A DNA stretch of 64,000 bases from Chitinophagaceae bacterium (GTDB lineage Bacteria > Bacteroidota > Bacteroidia > Chitinophagales > Chitinophagaceae): the NCBI GenBank assembly GCA_014379345.1, contig JACMLY010000079.1, forward strand, positions 26,353 through 90,352, written 5' to 3'. The position numbers were made by a program, and so were the translations under genes. Shown here one piece after another: positions 52,628-61,419 of this stretch. The stretch's first letter is position 1. The number at the start of each line of letters is the position of its first letter. The notes below the pieces were generated by a model. It saw only the letters and a program-made list of their open reading frames with translations, searched no databases and was not told the origin of the DNA.

Positions 52628-52857
52628 GTCCGTTTAATACAATGCGGTTAATTTTAGGGTGTACAGCACTCAACTTATGGGGGTAAAATTAAATTCTGCA
52701 AACTGTAAAGCCTGTTTTCTTCAATTGTTGCTAAATTTTTGCGCAGTCAGGGTATACACGGGGTAAATCGTGAAAGATGTGAACGATAACAGTAAGAAAT
52801 GCCAATAATAAATGCGGGAATCAAAGTAAATTACACATGTATTTTTAATGGCTGCCG

Positions 52858-53676
52858 ATGGAATCATTTATGAGTTTTTGGGAGAATATCTCGAGTGCGC
52901 AAAGGGTGCTGATCCTGATGGGTGGAATGATATTCTTTTGGCTACTGGAAGGATATTATTCGCTGTTTTCTTTTTCATACAAGCGTTATAAACATGCAGG
53001 GGTCAATCTTATTTTCCTTGTAACTACAATTGTGCTAAACCTCCTATTTGGTTTTTTTACCATTAAGGTTTGCGACTGGGTGATGAAAAATGATTTTGGT
53101 GTGCTCAATATGATTTCAATGCCGCTATGGGTTAAGATCATTCTTGGACTTTTCTTCATGGATTTTTTTGGCCAGTATGCGCCACATTTTGTGATGCATA
53201 AAATAAAATGGATGTGGAAATTCCATATGATACATCACAGCGACACAAAGGTGGACGTTACAACGGGCACACGGCATCATCCCGGAGAATGGCTGTTCAG
53301 GGAAGCTTTTACCATCGTGGGTATTTTTGTAGTTGGTCTTCCTGTGGGGATGTATTTTTTATACAGGAGTACTGCCGCACTCTTCACCCATTTTAACCAT
53401 GCCAATATCCGTGTACCTCTCTGGCTCGACAAGCCCATCAGTTTGATCTTCGTTTCCCCTAATATGCATAAGGTTCATCATCATTATGTGCGTCCGTACA
53501 CTGATACCAACTACAGCAATATTTTTTCCTTATGGGATCGACTCTTCCGCACATTTGCTTATACGGACCCGAAAAACCTTCGCTATGGATTGGATGTATT
53601 GGAAGACCATAAGGATGAAGATGTGAGATATCAATTCAAAATTCCATTTAACAAAAACATCAAAACGGATTATTGA
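52858..53676 (+). CDS. Sterol desaturase/fatty acid hydroxylase family protein 1
   Basis: The 272-residue membrane protein carries the di-iron His clusters of the family: HFVMHKIKWMWKFH, HHSDTKVD, RHHPGE and MHKVHHHYV. These enzymes hydroxylate or desaturate lipid chains using oxygen. The substrate is unknown; carotenoid, sphingolipid or ornithine-lipid chains are possible. A close paralogue lies 283 bp downstream, separated by an inverted heptad array. Confidence 0.85.
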   Translation: MESFMSFWENISSAQRVLILMGGMIFFWLLEGYYSLFSFSYKRYKHAGVNLIFLVTTIVLNLLFGFFTIKVCDWVMKNDFGVLNMISMPLWVKIILGLFFMDFFGQYAPHFVMHKIKWMWKFHMIHHSDTKVDVTTGTRHHPGEWLFREAFTIVGIFVVGLPVGMYFLYRSTAALFTHFNHANIRVPLWLDKPISLIFVSPNMHKVHHHYVRPYTDTNYSNIFSLWDRLFRTFAYTDPKNLRYGLDVLEDHKDEDVRYQFKIPFNKNIKTDY

Positions 53677-53686
53677 CGTTTAAGTG

Positions 53687-53853
53687 TAAGGTTTAAGGTA
53701 TAAGGTTTAAGGTTGTTTCATGTTAGGTTACACCGAATATGGATGCAGGTATCGTAATCAGGGATGCCGTGCCTTCTATCTTTAAGAAAAACCCTAAACC
53801 CTCCTCTCATAGTCCTTAAAAAAAACCTTAAACCTTAAACCTTAAGCCTTAAA
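53687..53853. repeat. AAGGTTT heptamer arrays in inverted orientation
   Basis: Four AAGGTTT-type units (53689-53716) face four AAACCTT-type units (about 53829-53856) across about 110 bp, giving arms of roughly 28 bp with three mismatches. The pair lies between the two paralogous desaturase-family genes. Confidence 0.85.
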
Positions 53854-53959
53854 TCCTCCTACTGGCATACCAATTGAATAATTGCAATGACCCCCGGTTT
53901 CCTTAATAAGTGCACAAACAGGTAACACCACGGCAGTCATTGCCGGCATTTTGTTGTAT

Positions 53960-54844
53960 ATGATTGAATTAACCACTACAGAACAGGCGCTGTTACTGGC
54001 GGGAAGTTTTTTATTTTTCACCCTTTTGGAAGGGATCATTCCCCTGCTGCAAATGAAGTATAAGAAGATCCGCCATACGGGGATCAATCTTTTTTTTATC
54101 GTTACCAGTATTGCTGTTAGTATTCCTTTCGCTTTCATAGCCGTACACAGCAGCGACTGGGTTACCAGACATGAGGTTGGAGTGCTTCATCAGGTCGAAT
54201 TACCCAAATGGCTCTATGTCATAGTCGGCATAATGATGCTCGACTTCATAACAAGTTATTTACCCCATTTTGTGCAGCACAAAGTGAAATGGATGTGGAA
54301 GTTCCACCTCGTTCACCACACCGATACCTGGGTGGATACGAGCACGGCAAACAGGCACCATCCAGGTGAAACAGTTATCTCCATGTTATTTTTGATCGTG
54401 GCCATTTTTATCATAGGAGCTCCACCCTGGCTGGTCATCCTTCACCAGTTTATTGCAGTGACTTTCTCACAGTTTACACACGCTAATATTTCATTGCCTG
54501 AAAAAATGGATAATGCGATCAGCTGGATTTTTATTTCGCCTAATATGCATAAAGTACATCATCACCATACACAACCATTAACGGATACGAATTATGGAAA
54601 CATATTTTCAATCTGGGACAGGCTTTTCAAAACATTTGCAAAATCGGATGTGTCGAATTTGACATATGGCATTGATACATATCCCGATCAAAAAGAGCAT
54701 GACAATATGGGAAAATTACTGGTGATCCCATTTGAAGAGTATCGTGCACCTGCCACGCCTCCCGATCAGGGTGACCGGGATTTTCAAGCGAAGAGAAAGC
54801 CTTCATTAAAAATAATTAGGACTCCTATACCTTCGCAGCAATAA
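53960..54844 (+). CDS. Sterol desaturase/fatty acid hydroxylase family protein 2
   Basis: The track begins at TTG 53951; the ATG at 53960 gives 294 residues. It is clearly paralogous to the upstream gene, with the same His clusters (HFVQHKVKWMWKFH, HHTDTWVD, RHHPGE, MHKVHHHHT) and TDTNYGNIFSIWDRLF. It has a longer basic, Pro-rich C-terminal tail. Tandem duplication followed by divergence is the simplest history. kdsB starts 9 bp after its stop. Confidence 0.85.
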   Translation: MIELTTTEQALLLAGSFLFFTLLEGIIPLLQMKYKKIRHTGINLFFIVTSIAVSIPFAFIAVHSSDWVTRHEVGVLHQVELPKWLYVIVGIMMLDFITSYLPHFVQHKVKWMWKFHLVHHTDTWVDTSTANRHHPGETVISMLFLIVAIFIIGAPPWLVILHQFIAVTFSQFTHANISLPEKMDNAISWIFISPNMHKVHHHHTQPLTDTNYGNIFSIWDRLFKTFAKSDVSNLTYGIDTYPDQKEHDNMGKLLVIPFEEYRAPATPPDQGDRDFQAKRKPSLKIIRTPIPSQQ

Positions 54845-54853
54845 TATCAAAAT

Positions 54854-55582
54854 ATGTCAAAGGTTATTGCTATGATCCCTGCACGATATGCAGCTACCCG
54901 TTTCCCTGCTAAATTGATGCAGATACTCGGCCCGAAAACAGTTATCCGCCATACTTACGATAATACCGAGGCAACCGGTTTATTTGATGAAGTGATCGTA
55001 GTCACTGACAGTGATATCATATTCAAAGAAATCAGTTCAAATGGCGGCAGGGCAATCATGAGTGAGAAAGAGCATGAAAGCGGTAGTGACCGGATTGCTG
55101 AGGCGGCCCGTTCACTCTCCGTGGATATTATCGTGAATGTGCAGGGAGATGAACCTTTTGTAAAAAAAGAACCCTTGCAAAAATTATTAAATGTATTCAA
55201 TGGCCCTGATGGAGAGACCGTGCAAGTTGCCTCCCTGATGCAAGTACTAAAAGAGCAGCAGTTCATCGACGATCCGAATTATGTGAAAGTAGCTGTCGAT
55301 AAAAACATGAATTCATTATTCTTCTCGCGAAGCCCCATTCCCTATGCACGAAACAAAAACATCCCCATCACTTACTATGAACATATTGGTGTTTATGCTT
55401 TTCGCAAACAGGCTCTGCTGAATTTTACTTCCTGGCCCATGAACCCGCTTGAGACCGCTGAAAAAATTGAATGTCTTCGCTACCTCGAAAACGGAGTGTC
55501 ATTAAAAATGGTCGTTACGGATTATATGGGTGTGGAAATAGATACGCCCGAAGACCTGGAGAGAGCTTTAAAACTTTTATAG
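54854..55582 (+). CDS. kdsB: 3-deoxy-manno-octulosonate cytidylyltransferase
   Basis: The 242-residue enzyme has the KdsB nucleotide-binding start IPARYAATRFPAKLM, HESGSDRIAEAA, NVQGDEPF and the late EIDTPEDLERA. It makes CMP-Kdo for the lipopolysaccharide core. A KdnB-like oxidase 6 kb downstream raises the possibility that its true substrate is the 8-amino sugar Kdo8N, as described for Shewanella KdsB. A very strong hairpin follows the stop. Confidence 0.94.
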   Translation: MSKVIAMIPARYAATRFPAKLMQILGPKTVIRHTYDNTEATGLFDEVIVVTDSDIIFKEISSNGGRAIMSEKEHESGSDRIAEAARSLSVDIIVNVQGDEPFVKKEPLQKLLNVFNGPDGETVQVASLMQVLKEQQFIDDPNYVKVAVDKNMNSLFFSRSPIPYARNKNIPITYYEHIGVYAFRKQALLNFTSWPMNPLETAEKIECLRYLENGVSLKMVVTDYMGVEIDTPEDLERALKLL

Positions 55583-55641
55583 AGATATCTCGCGGAAGTC
55601 AATCGAAGTGTTTGTTACACTAAATCGATACAAACTTTCTT

Positions 55642-55702
55642 TGCCACGAATTGCACTAATTATTACGAATTAAATTCGTGGTAATTAGTGCAATTCGTGG
55701 CA
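55642..55702. repeat. Near-perfect 30-bp palindrome between convergent genes
   Basis: Arms 55642-55671 and 55673-55702 match at 28 of 30 positions with a 1-base centre; the core is GCCACGAATTGCACTAATTA and its complement. It lies between convergent kdsB and the rhomboid gene and touches the rhomboid stop. It could stop transcription from both sides, but no long T-run follows and the sequence looks like a dispersed repeat. Confidence 0.85.
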
Positions 55703-55705
55703 GCC

Positions 55706-57175
55706 TTATTCATTAGCGCCTAATTGGGTCAAAATAGTTTCGATGGCTTTGTTTTCTTTTTCAAGCTCAGCATTATAGCGGTCGGTATGTTCGGTAAGCG
55801 AATGAATGCTCAACTCGCAATATTTGAGTCGATGTTCTGTGTACTGTTGGATCAGGGTAGCGCTCATCTGTAAATTTTCCGGGAGTTGAAGTTTATTCAG
55901 TTTTTTAAGCTCAAGTTGGCCTTTTTGCCAGTTAGGAATGCTGGTTTCTTTTAATTCAGTAACAATGCTTTCGTCGGCAGTGCTATCCGGCAAGTTGTAT
56001 ACTTTTAATGCTTCCGTCTCATGTACCTGGAATTTTTCCACAATCTTTAAATATTCTCCCACCGGATCCTTGATCCTGGGCATGACGGCAAAAACGCTTA
56101 CAATCACTAACAGGCACAACGAAACAGAGATTCCTATTCTCAATAATTTATTTGCATTTTGTTGTAACGAAAAATAATAGACGAGTCCTATAAACATCCC
56201 TGACACAAGTCCGCCGATATGGGCGGCATTATCAACACCCGCTTTCATTCCAAAAAGCAGATTGTACCCGATGAAAATAACGATGCTGGAAAGCATTGCC
56301 TTCCTGGTTTCTTTCTCGATGATGTTGGTTAATAAGAGTGCAAGGAAAACGCCGTACATGCCGAATATCGCGCCGGAAGCGCCTGCGCTGACCACGTTAT
56401 CATGCCACCACAAACTGATCAAGCTTGCGCTGATGCCCGAAACAAAATAAGCTGTTATGAACCTCGTTTTACCCAATAATTGTTCAAGGAAAATGCCTAC
56501 GGAAAACAACGCATACATATTCATGGCCAGGTGTATGATGCCGATATGTTCAAAAATGCAGGTGAATAATCGCCACATCTCACCGTTCACTGTGAGTGGC
56601 TTGTAGTTTGCTCCCCATTGTAGTAGTAATTGAGTATCGGGGTCCAATATAGAAGCAAGGTCTCCACTGAATACCACCATTAAAATAAACAGCACAATAT
56701 TTATATCAATCAAAAGAGGTGTAAAGAAGAAATCCTTGGTAGGAACAAAAACTGACCACCATTTTTTTTGTTCTCTGGCAGCTTCAGATTCAGGATTCAA
56801 AAGATCAGCATCGCCGGTTAATTTATTTTCGTTGATCGACTGTTGCAGTTCGGAGTATTCTTCCGGGCGGATAGAAGTTCTTACCTGCTCAATTTCTTCC
56901 AGGAGACGGGTAATAGTCTTCTTATTTCTTCCAAAATCAAACAGGGTATTGCCCTTACTTTTACTCTTAATCCTGACAAATCCATTGAAAATGCTCAATT
57001 CGATTGTTTCGCCCCAGGTGTTTTTTGTCCACGACATCTTGCTTTCGGCAGTCAATCCTGATTCGGACACGAAATTCACCGTAAGTCCAAGATCATTGCA
57101 TGCCTTGTATGCAAAGATCAGAAATTCATCAACGGAATTGTTTTCGAGCGGGATCTCTATAACGTGTTTTGGCAT
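55706..57175 (-). CDS. Rhomboid-family intramembrane serine protease with N-terminal extension
   Basis: The 489-residue protein has a soluble N-terminal region (about 1-150) and a six-helix rhomboid core. Catalytic residues are Ser near 267 in SAGASGAIFG and His in NAAHIGG; the helix-2 HLAMNMYALF and the loop WRLFTCIFEHIG are typical. A soluble helical C-terminal tail follows. It cuts transmembrane segments of other proteins; substrate unknown. The MFS gene upstream ends 16 bp from its start. Confidence 0.9.
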   Translation of the reverse strand: MPKHVIEIPLENNSVDEFLIFAYKACNDLGLTVNFVSESGLTAESKMSWTKNTWGETIELSIFNGFVRIKSKSKGNTLFDFGRNKKTITRLLEEIEQVRTSIRPEEYSELQQSINENKLTGDADLLNPESEAAREQKKWWSVFVPTKDFFFTPLLIDINIVLFILMVVFSGDLASILDPDTQLLLQWGANYKPLTVNGEMWRLFTCIFEHIGIIHLAMNMYALFSVGIFLEQLLGKTRFITAYFVSGISASLISLWWHDNVVSAGASGAIFGMYGVFLALLLTNIIEKETRKAMLSSIVIFIGYNLLFGMKAGVDNAAHIGGLVSGMFIGLVYYFSLQQNANKLLRIGISVSLCLLVIVSVFAVMPRIKDPVGEYLKIVEKFQVHETEALKVYNLPDSTADESIVTELKETSIPNWQKGQLELKKLNKLQLPENLQMSATLIQQYTEHRLKYCELSIHSLTEHTDRYNAELEKENKAIETILTQLGANE

Positions 57176-57190
57176 ATGTGTACAGGAAGT

Positions 57191-58522
57191 TTATTCAATA
57201 CCCAACTCCTTCTGAATTTGTTCTAATGATTTTCCCTTTGTTTCGGGAAGCCATTTCCATACAAAGACAAGGTGTAATAACATCATAACGCTATAAAACA
57301 TAAAAGAGTACATGCCACCCTTCTCACTCCCTTCCACAATCACCGGGAAGGTCCATGAAATGATGGCAGCCATGATCCAGTGTGTAAAACTTCCCAATGA
57401 ACCGCCCTGGGAGCGAACAGAATTCGGAAATATTTCTGAAATAAAGACCCATATTACGGCCCCCTGAGAAAAAGCAAAGAAGGCTATAAAACCGATCAGA
57501 TAAATGATCACATTACGATCACCCGACACACCGGTGTGGAATGCATAAGCCGTTAATCCAAGGAATACGATCATGCCGACCGACCCCACAAGCAGTAAAG
57601 TTTTGCGGCCAAGTTTATCAATAACAGTCATGGCCAGTAAAGTGAAAAATAAGTTTGCGGCACCGATGTAAACAGGTTGCAGGTAGGCATCGGCTTTATC
57701 AAAACCGGCCATTTCAAAAATGCGAGGCGCATAATAAATGATGGCATTGATACCCGATAACTGGTTAAACATGGCCAGGATCACTGCAAACAAAATAGGT
57801 TTCGAATATTTTTTTTGAAACAGGTGTTCCTTCCGATGTGTTTTGGTATTATCGGCAACAGAAGAGCGGATTTCATCGATGGCTTTTGCGGTATCTGCTT
57901 CACCAATGCGTTGCATGGTTGGTATGGCCTCTGCGTCACGATGTTGCAGTATCAACCAGCGTGGACTTTCAGGAATAGACCGAAGCAGGATCCAGAACAG
58001 GGCGGCAGGTACAACCATAATACCCAACATCCAACGCCATGAATCTTCCCCGATATCTACGAATAGGAAATTGGTGAGATAGGCCACAAAAATTCCCGCA
58101 ACAATATTCAACTGGAATGAACCGGCGAGCCGGCCTCTCAATTTTGCCGGGGCGATCTCTGAAATATACATGGGGCCTACCACGGAGGAAGCACCTACCG
58201 CCATACCACCGATAAAGCGGAATGTGATAAAGAGTACCCACACGGATGTAGAAGCGCAGCCTATGGCGGATAAGAGATACAATATCGCGATGAACATCAA
58301 TACTTTTTTGCGACCATACTTCTGAGCGGGTACGCCTGCGATCACTGAGCCGATCACCGTTCCAATCAAACTCGAAGCAACAGTGAATCCCTGCCAGAAT
58401 GAACTCAAAGACCATAATTGCTGGATGGTTTTTTCGGCGCCGGAGATCACTGCCGTTTCGAAACCAAACAAGAACCCACCTAAGGCAGCGATTAAAGCAA
58501 TACGAACGGGATATGACAGCAT
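57191..58522 (-). CDS. Sugar porter (MFS) transporter
   Basis: The 443-residue protein has 12 predicted membrane helices and the sugar-porter signatures GRKK after helix 2, PESPRWL after helix 6 and PETKGKSLEQI at the C-terminus. It takes up hexose, probably with protons. The divergent neighbours are a ROK kinase and a GH32 fructosidase, so fructose is the likeliest substrate. A 165-bp divergent region should hold the promoters. Confidence 0.9.
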   Translation of the reverse strand: MLSYPVRIALIAALGGFLFGFETAVISGAEKTIQQLWSLSSFWQGFTVASSLIGTVIGSVIAGVPAQKYGRKKVLMFIAILYLLSAIGCASTSVWVLFITFRFIGGMAVGASSVVGPMYISEIAPAKLRGRLAGSFQLNIVAGIFVAYLTNFLFVDIGEDSWRWMLGIMVVPAALFWILLRSIPESPRWLILQHRDAEAIPTMQRIGEADTAKAIDEIRSSVADNTKTHRKEHLFQKKYSKPILFAVILAMFNQLSGINAIIYYAPRIFEMAGFDKADAYLQPVYIGAANLFFTLLAMTVIDKLGRKTLLLVGSVGMIVFLGLTAYAFHTGVSGDRNVIIYLIGFIAFFAFSQGAVIWVFISEIFPNSVRSQGGSLGSFTHWIMAAIISWTFPVIVEGSEKGGMYSFMFYSVMMLLHLVFVWKWLPETKGKSLEQIQKELGIE

Positions 58523-58687
58523 GTTAGTTGGTTTATTCGTTAAATTTAGTTTTTTTAATTAAAGATATAAGGGATGCCATACCCCCGTTCATCGATCGTT
58601 GTGCCCTCAAGCACAGGTAAGGCACACCCTGCATTACCAAAAGCGTTTGCGTCTATTCGTTTCAATTACCGTTAAATTAGTTATCAT

Positions 58688-59596
58688 ATGAAGCCATTAT
58701 GGGGAATTGACCTGGGAGGAACAAAGATCGAAGGAGTGATACTGCCTTCGCTCGATGATCCGAAGCCTGTTCTCAGAACAAGGATCGATACGCAGGCCAC
58801 CAAAGGATACCAGCATATAGTACAACAGATCCAAACATTGGTGCAACAGATGAAGGAACAATCCGGCCTCACACCTGAACGCATTGGCATGGGTACTCCC
58901 GGTGTACTTGACCCCATTTTACAAACGATGAAAAACTGTAATAGCACCGCATTGAATGGAATGCCTTTGTATAGCGATGTGCTGGCTGCTTTGGGAATTC
59001 CTGTCATGATGGCCAATGATGCAAATTGTTTTGCGCTTGCTGAAACGCATTGGGGCATTGTAAAAGAAAAAGCGCCGCATGCCGGACTTGTTTTCGGGAT
59101 CATTATGGGCACTGGCGTTGGCGGAGGAATTGTAGTGGATGGAAAAATATGGAACGGTCGCCACGGCATTGCCGGTGAGTGGGGACATAATTTCCTGGAT
59201 GAATCCGGCGGTCCCTGTTATTGTGGAAAGACCGGTTGCGTGGAGACCGTATTATCCGGACCAGCATTGCAGCGCTATTATAAAACGATCACCGGCAATG
59301 CTCTCAGCCTGAAAGATATTGTTGCTCACTACAAGGCAGGCGATGATGCGGCTGCAACGGATACCATCCTCCGCCTCAATCATTTTTTTGGCAAAGCCGT
59401 TTCTGTTGTTACCAATATGTTAGATCCTGATGTGATTGTAATAGGCGGTGGGGTAGGAAACATTGAAACGATCTATACAGATGGACTGCTGTCTCTGAAT
59501 CATTTTATTTTTAATAATACGGTTGATGTGCCGATCTTAAAACCAAGCCTTGGCGATAGCGCGGGAGTGTTTGGTGCGGCTGCATTGGTAGCTTGA
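58688..59596 (+). CDS. ROK-family sugar kinase (probable fructokinase)
   Basis: The 302-residue product has the ATP motif DLGGTKIEGV, GTGVGGGIVV, the substrate-side GEWGHNF and the zinc signature CYCGKTGCVET of ROK kinases. There is no helix-turn-helix, so it is a kinase rather than a repressor. Family members phosphorylate glucose, fructose or N-acetyl sugars; the adjacent GH32 enzyme and transporter favour fructose. Confidence 0.88.
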   Translation: MKPLWGIDLGGTKIEGVILPSLDDPKPVLRTRIDTQATKGYQHIVQQIQTLVQQMKEQSGLTPERIGMGTPGVLDPILQTMKNCNSTALNGMPLYSDVLAALGIPVMMANDANCFALAETHWGIVKEKAPHAGLVFGIIMGTGVGGGIVVDGKIWNGRHGIAGEWGHNFLDESGGPCYCGKTGCVETVLSGPALQRYYKTITGNALSLKDIVAHYKAGDDAAATDTILRLNHFFGKAVSVVTNMLDPDVIVIGGGVGNIETIYTDGLLSLNHFIFNNTVDVPILKPSLGDSAGVFGAAALVA

Positions 59597-59597
59597 G

Positions 59598-59643
59598 ACC
59601 TCACCCCTGGCCCCTCTCCTTTGGAGAGGGCCAGGGGTGAGGT
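59598..59643. repeat. GC-rich perfect hairpin (dispersed repeat type)
   Basis: ACCTCACCCCTGGCCCCTCTCC and its complement surround a TTT loop, with a single bulged C. The palindrome sits between the ROK and GH32 genes. It would form a very stable RNA hairpin but lacks a T-run, so it could protect or balance the two parts of the mRNA. Confidence 0.85.
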
Positions 59644-59670
59644 AATATTTAAAGCTTTTAAAATTTGCGT

Positions 59671-61185
59671 ATGAAAAATTTAGCAATCCTGATTCTTATC
59701 ATTTTTTTCTTTAGCAATGTATACTCCCAGCCCGCATATAAAGAAAAATACCGTCCGCAGTTTCATTTTACTCCAGCGAAAAACTGGATGAACGATCCCA
59801 ATGGGTTGGTTTATCACAATGGCGAGTATCATTTGTTCTACCAACACAATCCATTTGGTAACCGGTGGGGACATATGAGCTGGGGCCATGCCGTTAGTAA
59901 TAACCTGATGCATTGGAAACATCTGCCGGTTGCGATCAGTGAAAAGGATAGTGTTGCGATATTTTCCGGGAGCGCTGTGATTGATAAAACAAACACCACA
60001 GGGTTCGCAAAAAATGCAACAGATGTTCCGATGGTTGCGATCTATACGGCACATATCATTGCCGATTCAACAAAACCTGATAATTATCGCCAGGAGCAGC
60101 ATATCGCTTATAGTCTTGATAATGGAAGAACGTTCACCAAATACTCCGGTAACCCGGTACTCGATATCGGCAAGAAAGATTTTCGTGATCCTAAAGTATT
60201 CTGGCATGAGCCAACAAAAAAATGGATCATGCTGGTAGTGTTAGCACAGGAGCATATTATTAAATTCTACAGTTCACCCGATCTGAAAAAATGGACGCAT
60301 ACCAGTGATTTTGGACCTGCGGGAGATTATTCCGAGATCTGGGAATGCTCCGACCTGCTTGAAGTGTCCGTAGAAAATGAACCGGGTAACAAAAAATGGG
60401 TGCTCATCAATTCACAGCAATATGGTATGCAGTATTTCGTAGGTGAATTCGATGGAAATAAATTTGTAAGTAAGAACCCTGCTAATAAAATTTATCGCCC
60501 TGATTACGGTCCCGATTATTATGCGGGCATCACCTACAACAATCTACCCGATGGCCATCCGCCCATATTGATCGGCTGGATAAACAACTGGAAATATGCC
60601 AATGATATTCCTACCGATCCCTGGAAGTCTGCCATGGCATTTCCGCGAATGCTAAGCCTTGAAAAAAGGAACAATGAATGGATTCTGTTATCAAATCCTT
60701 TTAAGACTACACCACCACTGGTACAGGATGCATATATGTGGGAGTTACAGGTTAAAGTGAAAGATAAACAGGAAGTATCAGTGAATAGCCAGACAATTGC
60801 TGTGGAGATTGAATGGGAAGTACAAAAGAATACAACAGCTGGCATAAGATTGGCCGTGAACGGCCAACGTGGATTTGTTATTGGCTATGATGCACGCAGC
60901 CAAAAACTTTTTATTGACCGAAGTAATGCAAGTGATACAAATTTTCATAAAGGATTTAATGAATGGTCGAAGTATGAAGCAAGCCTCGTTCCCAAAAAAG
61001 GAAGGATCAGCTTGCAAATTCTCTATGACAAAAGCATCGTAGAAGTATTCGCCAACAATGGCGAAGTAAATATCACAGCCCAGATCTTTCCGGACGAAAA
61101 AAACAATGGGATTGAAGTCTTCAGCAAAGGTGGAACCACAAAGTTTACACAACTAACCGTTTCCACCTTAAAATCTGTCTGGTAA
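59671..61185 (+). CDS. Glycoside hydrolase family 32 (levanase/inulinase/invertase)
   Basis: The ATG at 59671 gives 504 residues; the track's TTG start adds two. A signal peptide ends near VYSQ. The catalytic residues are Asp42 (WMNDPNG), Asp173 (FRDPK) and Glu225 (WECSD), so the five-bladed propeller is active. A C-terminal beta-sandwich follows from about 350. It releases fructose from fructans or sucrose in the periplasm or outside, feeding the MFS transporter and ROK kinase. Confidence 0.93.
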   Translation: MKNLAILILIIFFFSNVYSQPAYKEKYRPQFHFTPAKNWMNDPNGLVYHNGEYHLFYQHNPFGNRWGHMSWGHAVSNNLMHWKHLPVAISEKDSVAIFSGSAVIDKTNTTGFAKNATDVPMVAIYTAHIIADSTKPDNYRQEQHIAYSLDNGRTFTKYSGNPVLDIGKKDFRDPKVFWHEPTKKWIMLVVLAQEHIIKFYSSPDLKKWTHTSDFGPAGDYSEIWECSDLLEVSVENEPGNKKWVLINSQQYGMQYFVGEFDGNKFVSKNPANKIYRPDYGPDYYAGITYNNLPDGHPPILIGWINNWKYANDIPTDPWKSAMAFPRMLSLEKRNNEWILLSNPFKTTPPLVQDAYMWELQVKVKDKQEVSVNSQTIAVEIEWEVQKNTTAGIRLAVNGQRGFVIGYDARSQKLFIDRSNASDTNFHKGFNEWSKYEASLVPKKGRISLQILYDKSIVEVFANNGEVNITAQIFPDEKNNGIEVFSKGGTTKFTQLTVSTLKSVW

Positions 61186-61189
61186 CACC

Positions 61190-61307
61190 GTGTCCTCTGC
61201 GCCTACCTGCTGTTCCTCAACGATTAAATTGGTGCCGCACATAAAGCCTCTGATTATGCAAGAGTTTTTTAGCCACAGAGGAACAGGAGGTAGGCGCAGA
61301 GGGACAC
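61190..61307. repeat. Inverted repeat with 29-bp arms after GH32
   Basis: Arms 61190-61218 and 61278-61307 (core CCTCTGCGCCTACCTG and complement) differ by one substitution and one inserted base, with a 59-bp loop. It begins 5 bp after the GH32 stop. Confidence 0.8.
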
Positions 61308-61330
61308 AGGGATAATGATAGGATTCGTAC

Positions 61331-61419
61331 ATTCGCCCATTATTCACCATTCGCGCAAATTCGCGTCCAAAATTCGCGTAAGTTCGCGCCCAAAATTTGT
61401 GTCCATTGGCGTTCAAAAA
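61331..61419. repeat. Imperfect ATTCGCG direct repeats running into the kdnB-like start
   Basis: ATTCGCG/GTTCGCG recurs at irregular 10-12 bp spacing (ATTCGCGCAA, ATTCGCGTCCA, ATTCGCGTAA, GTTCGCGCCC). The last part overlaps possible start codons of the following dehydrogenase gene, making its promoter and start uncertain. Confidence 0.6.
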
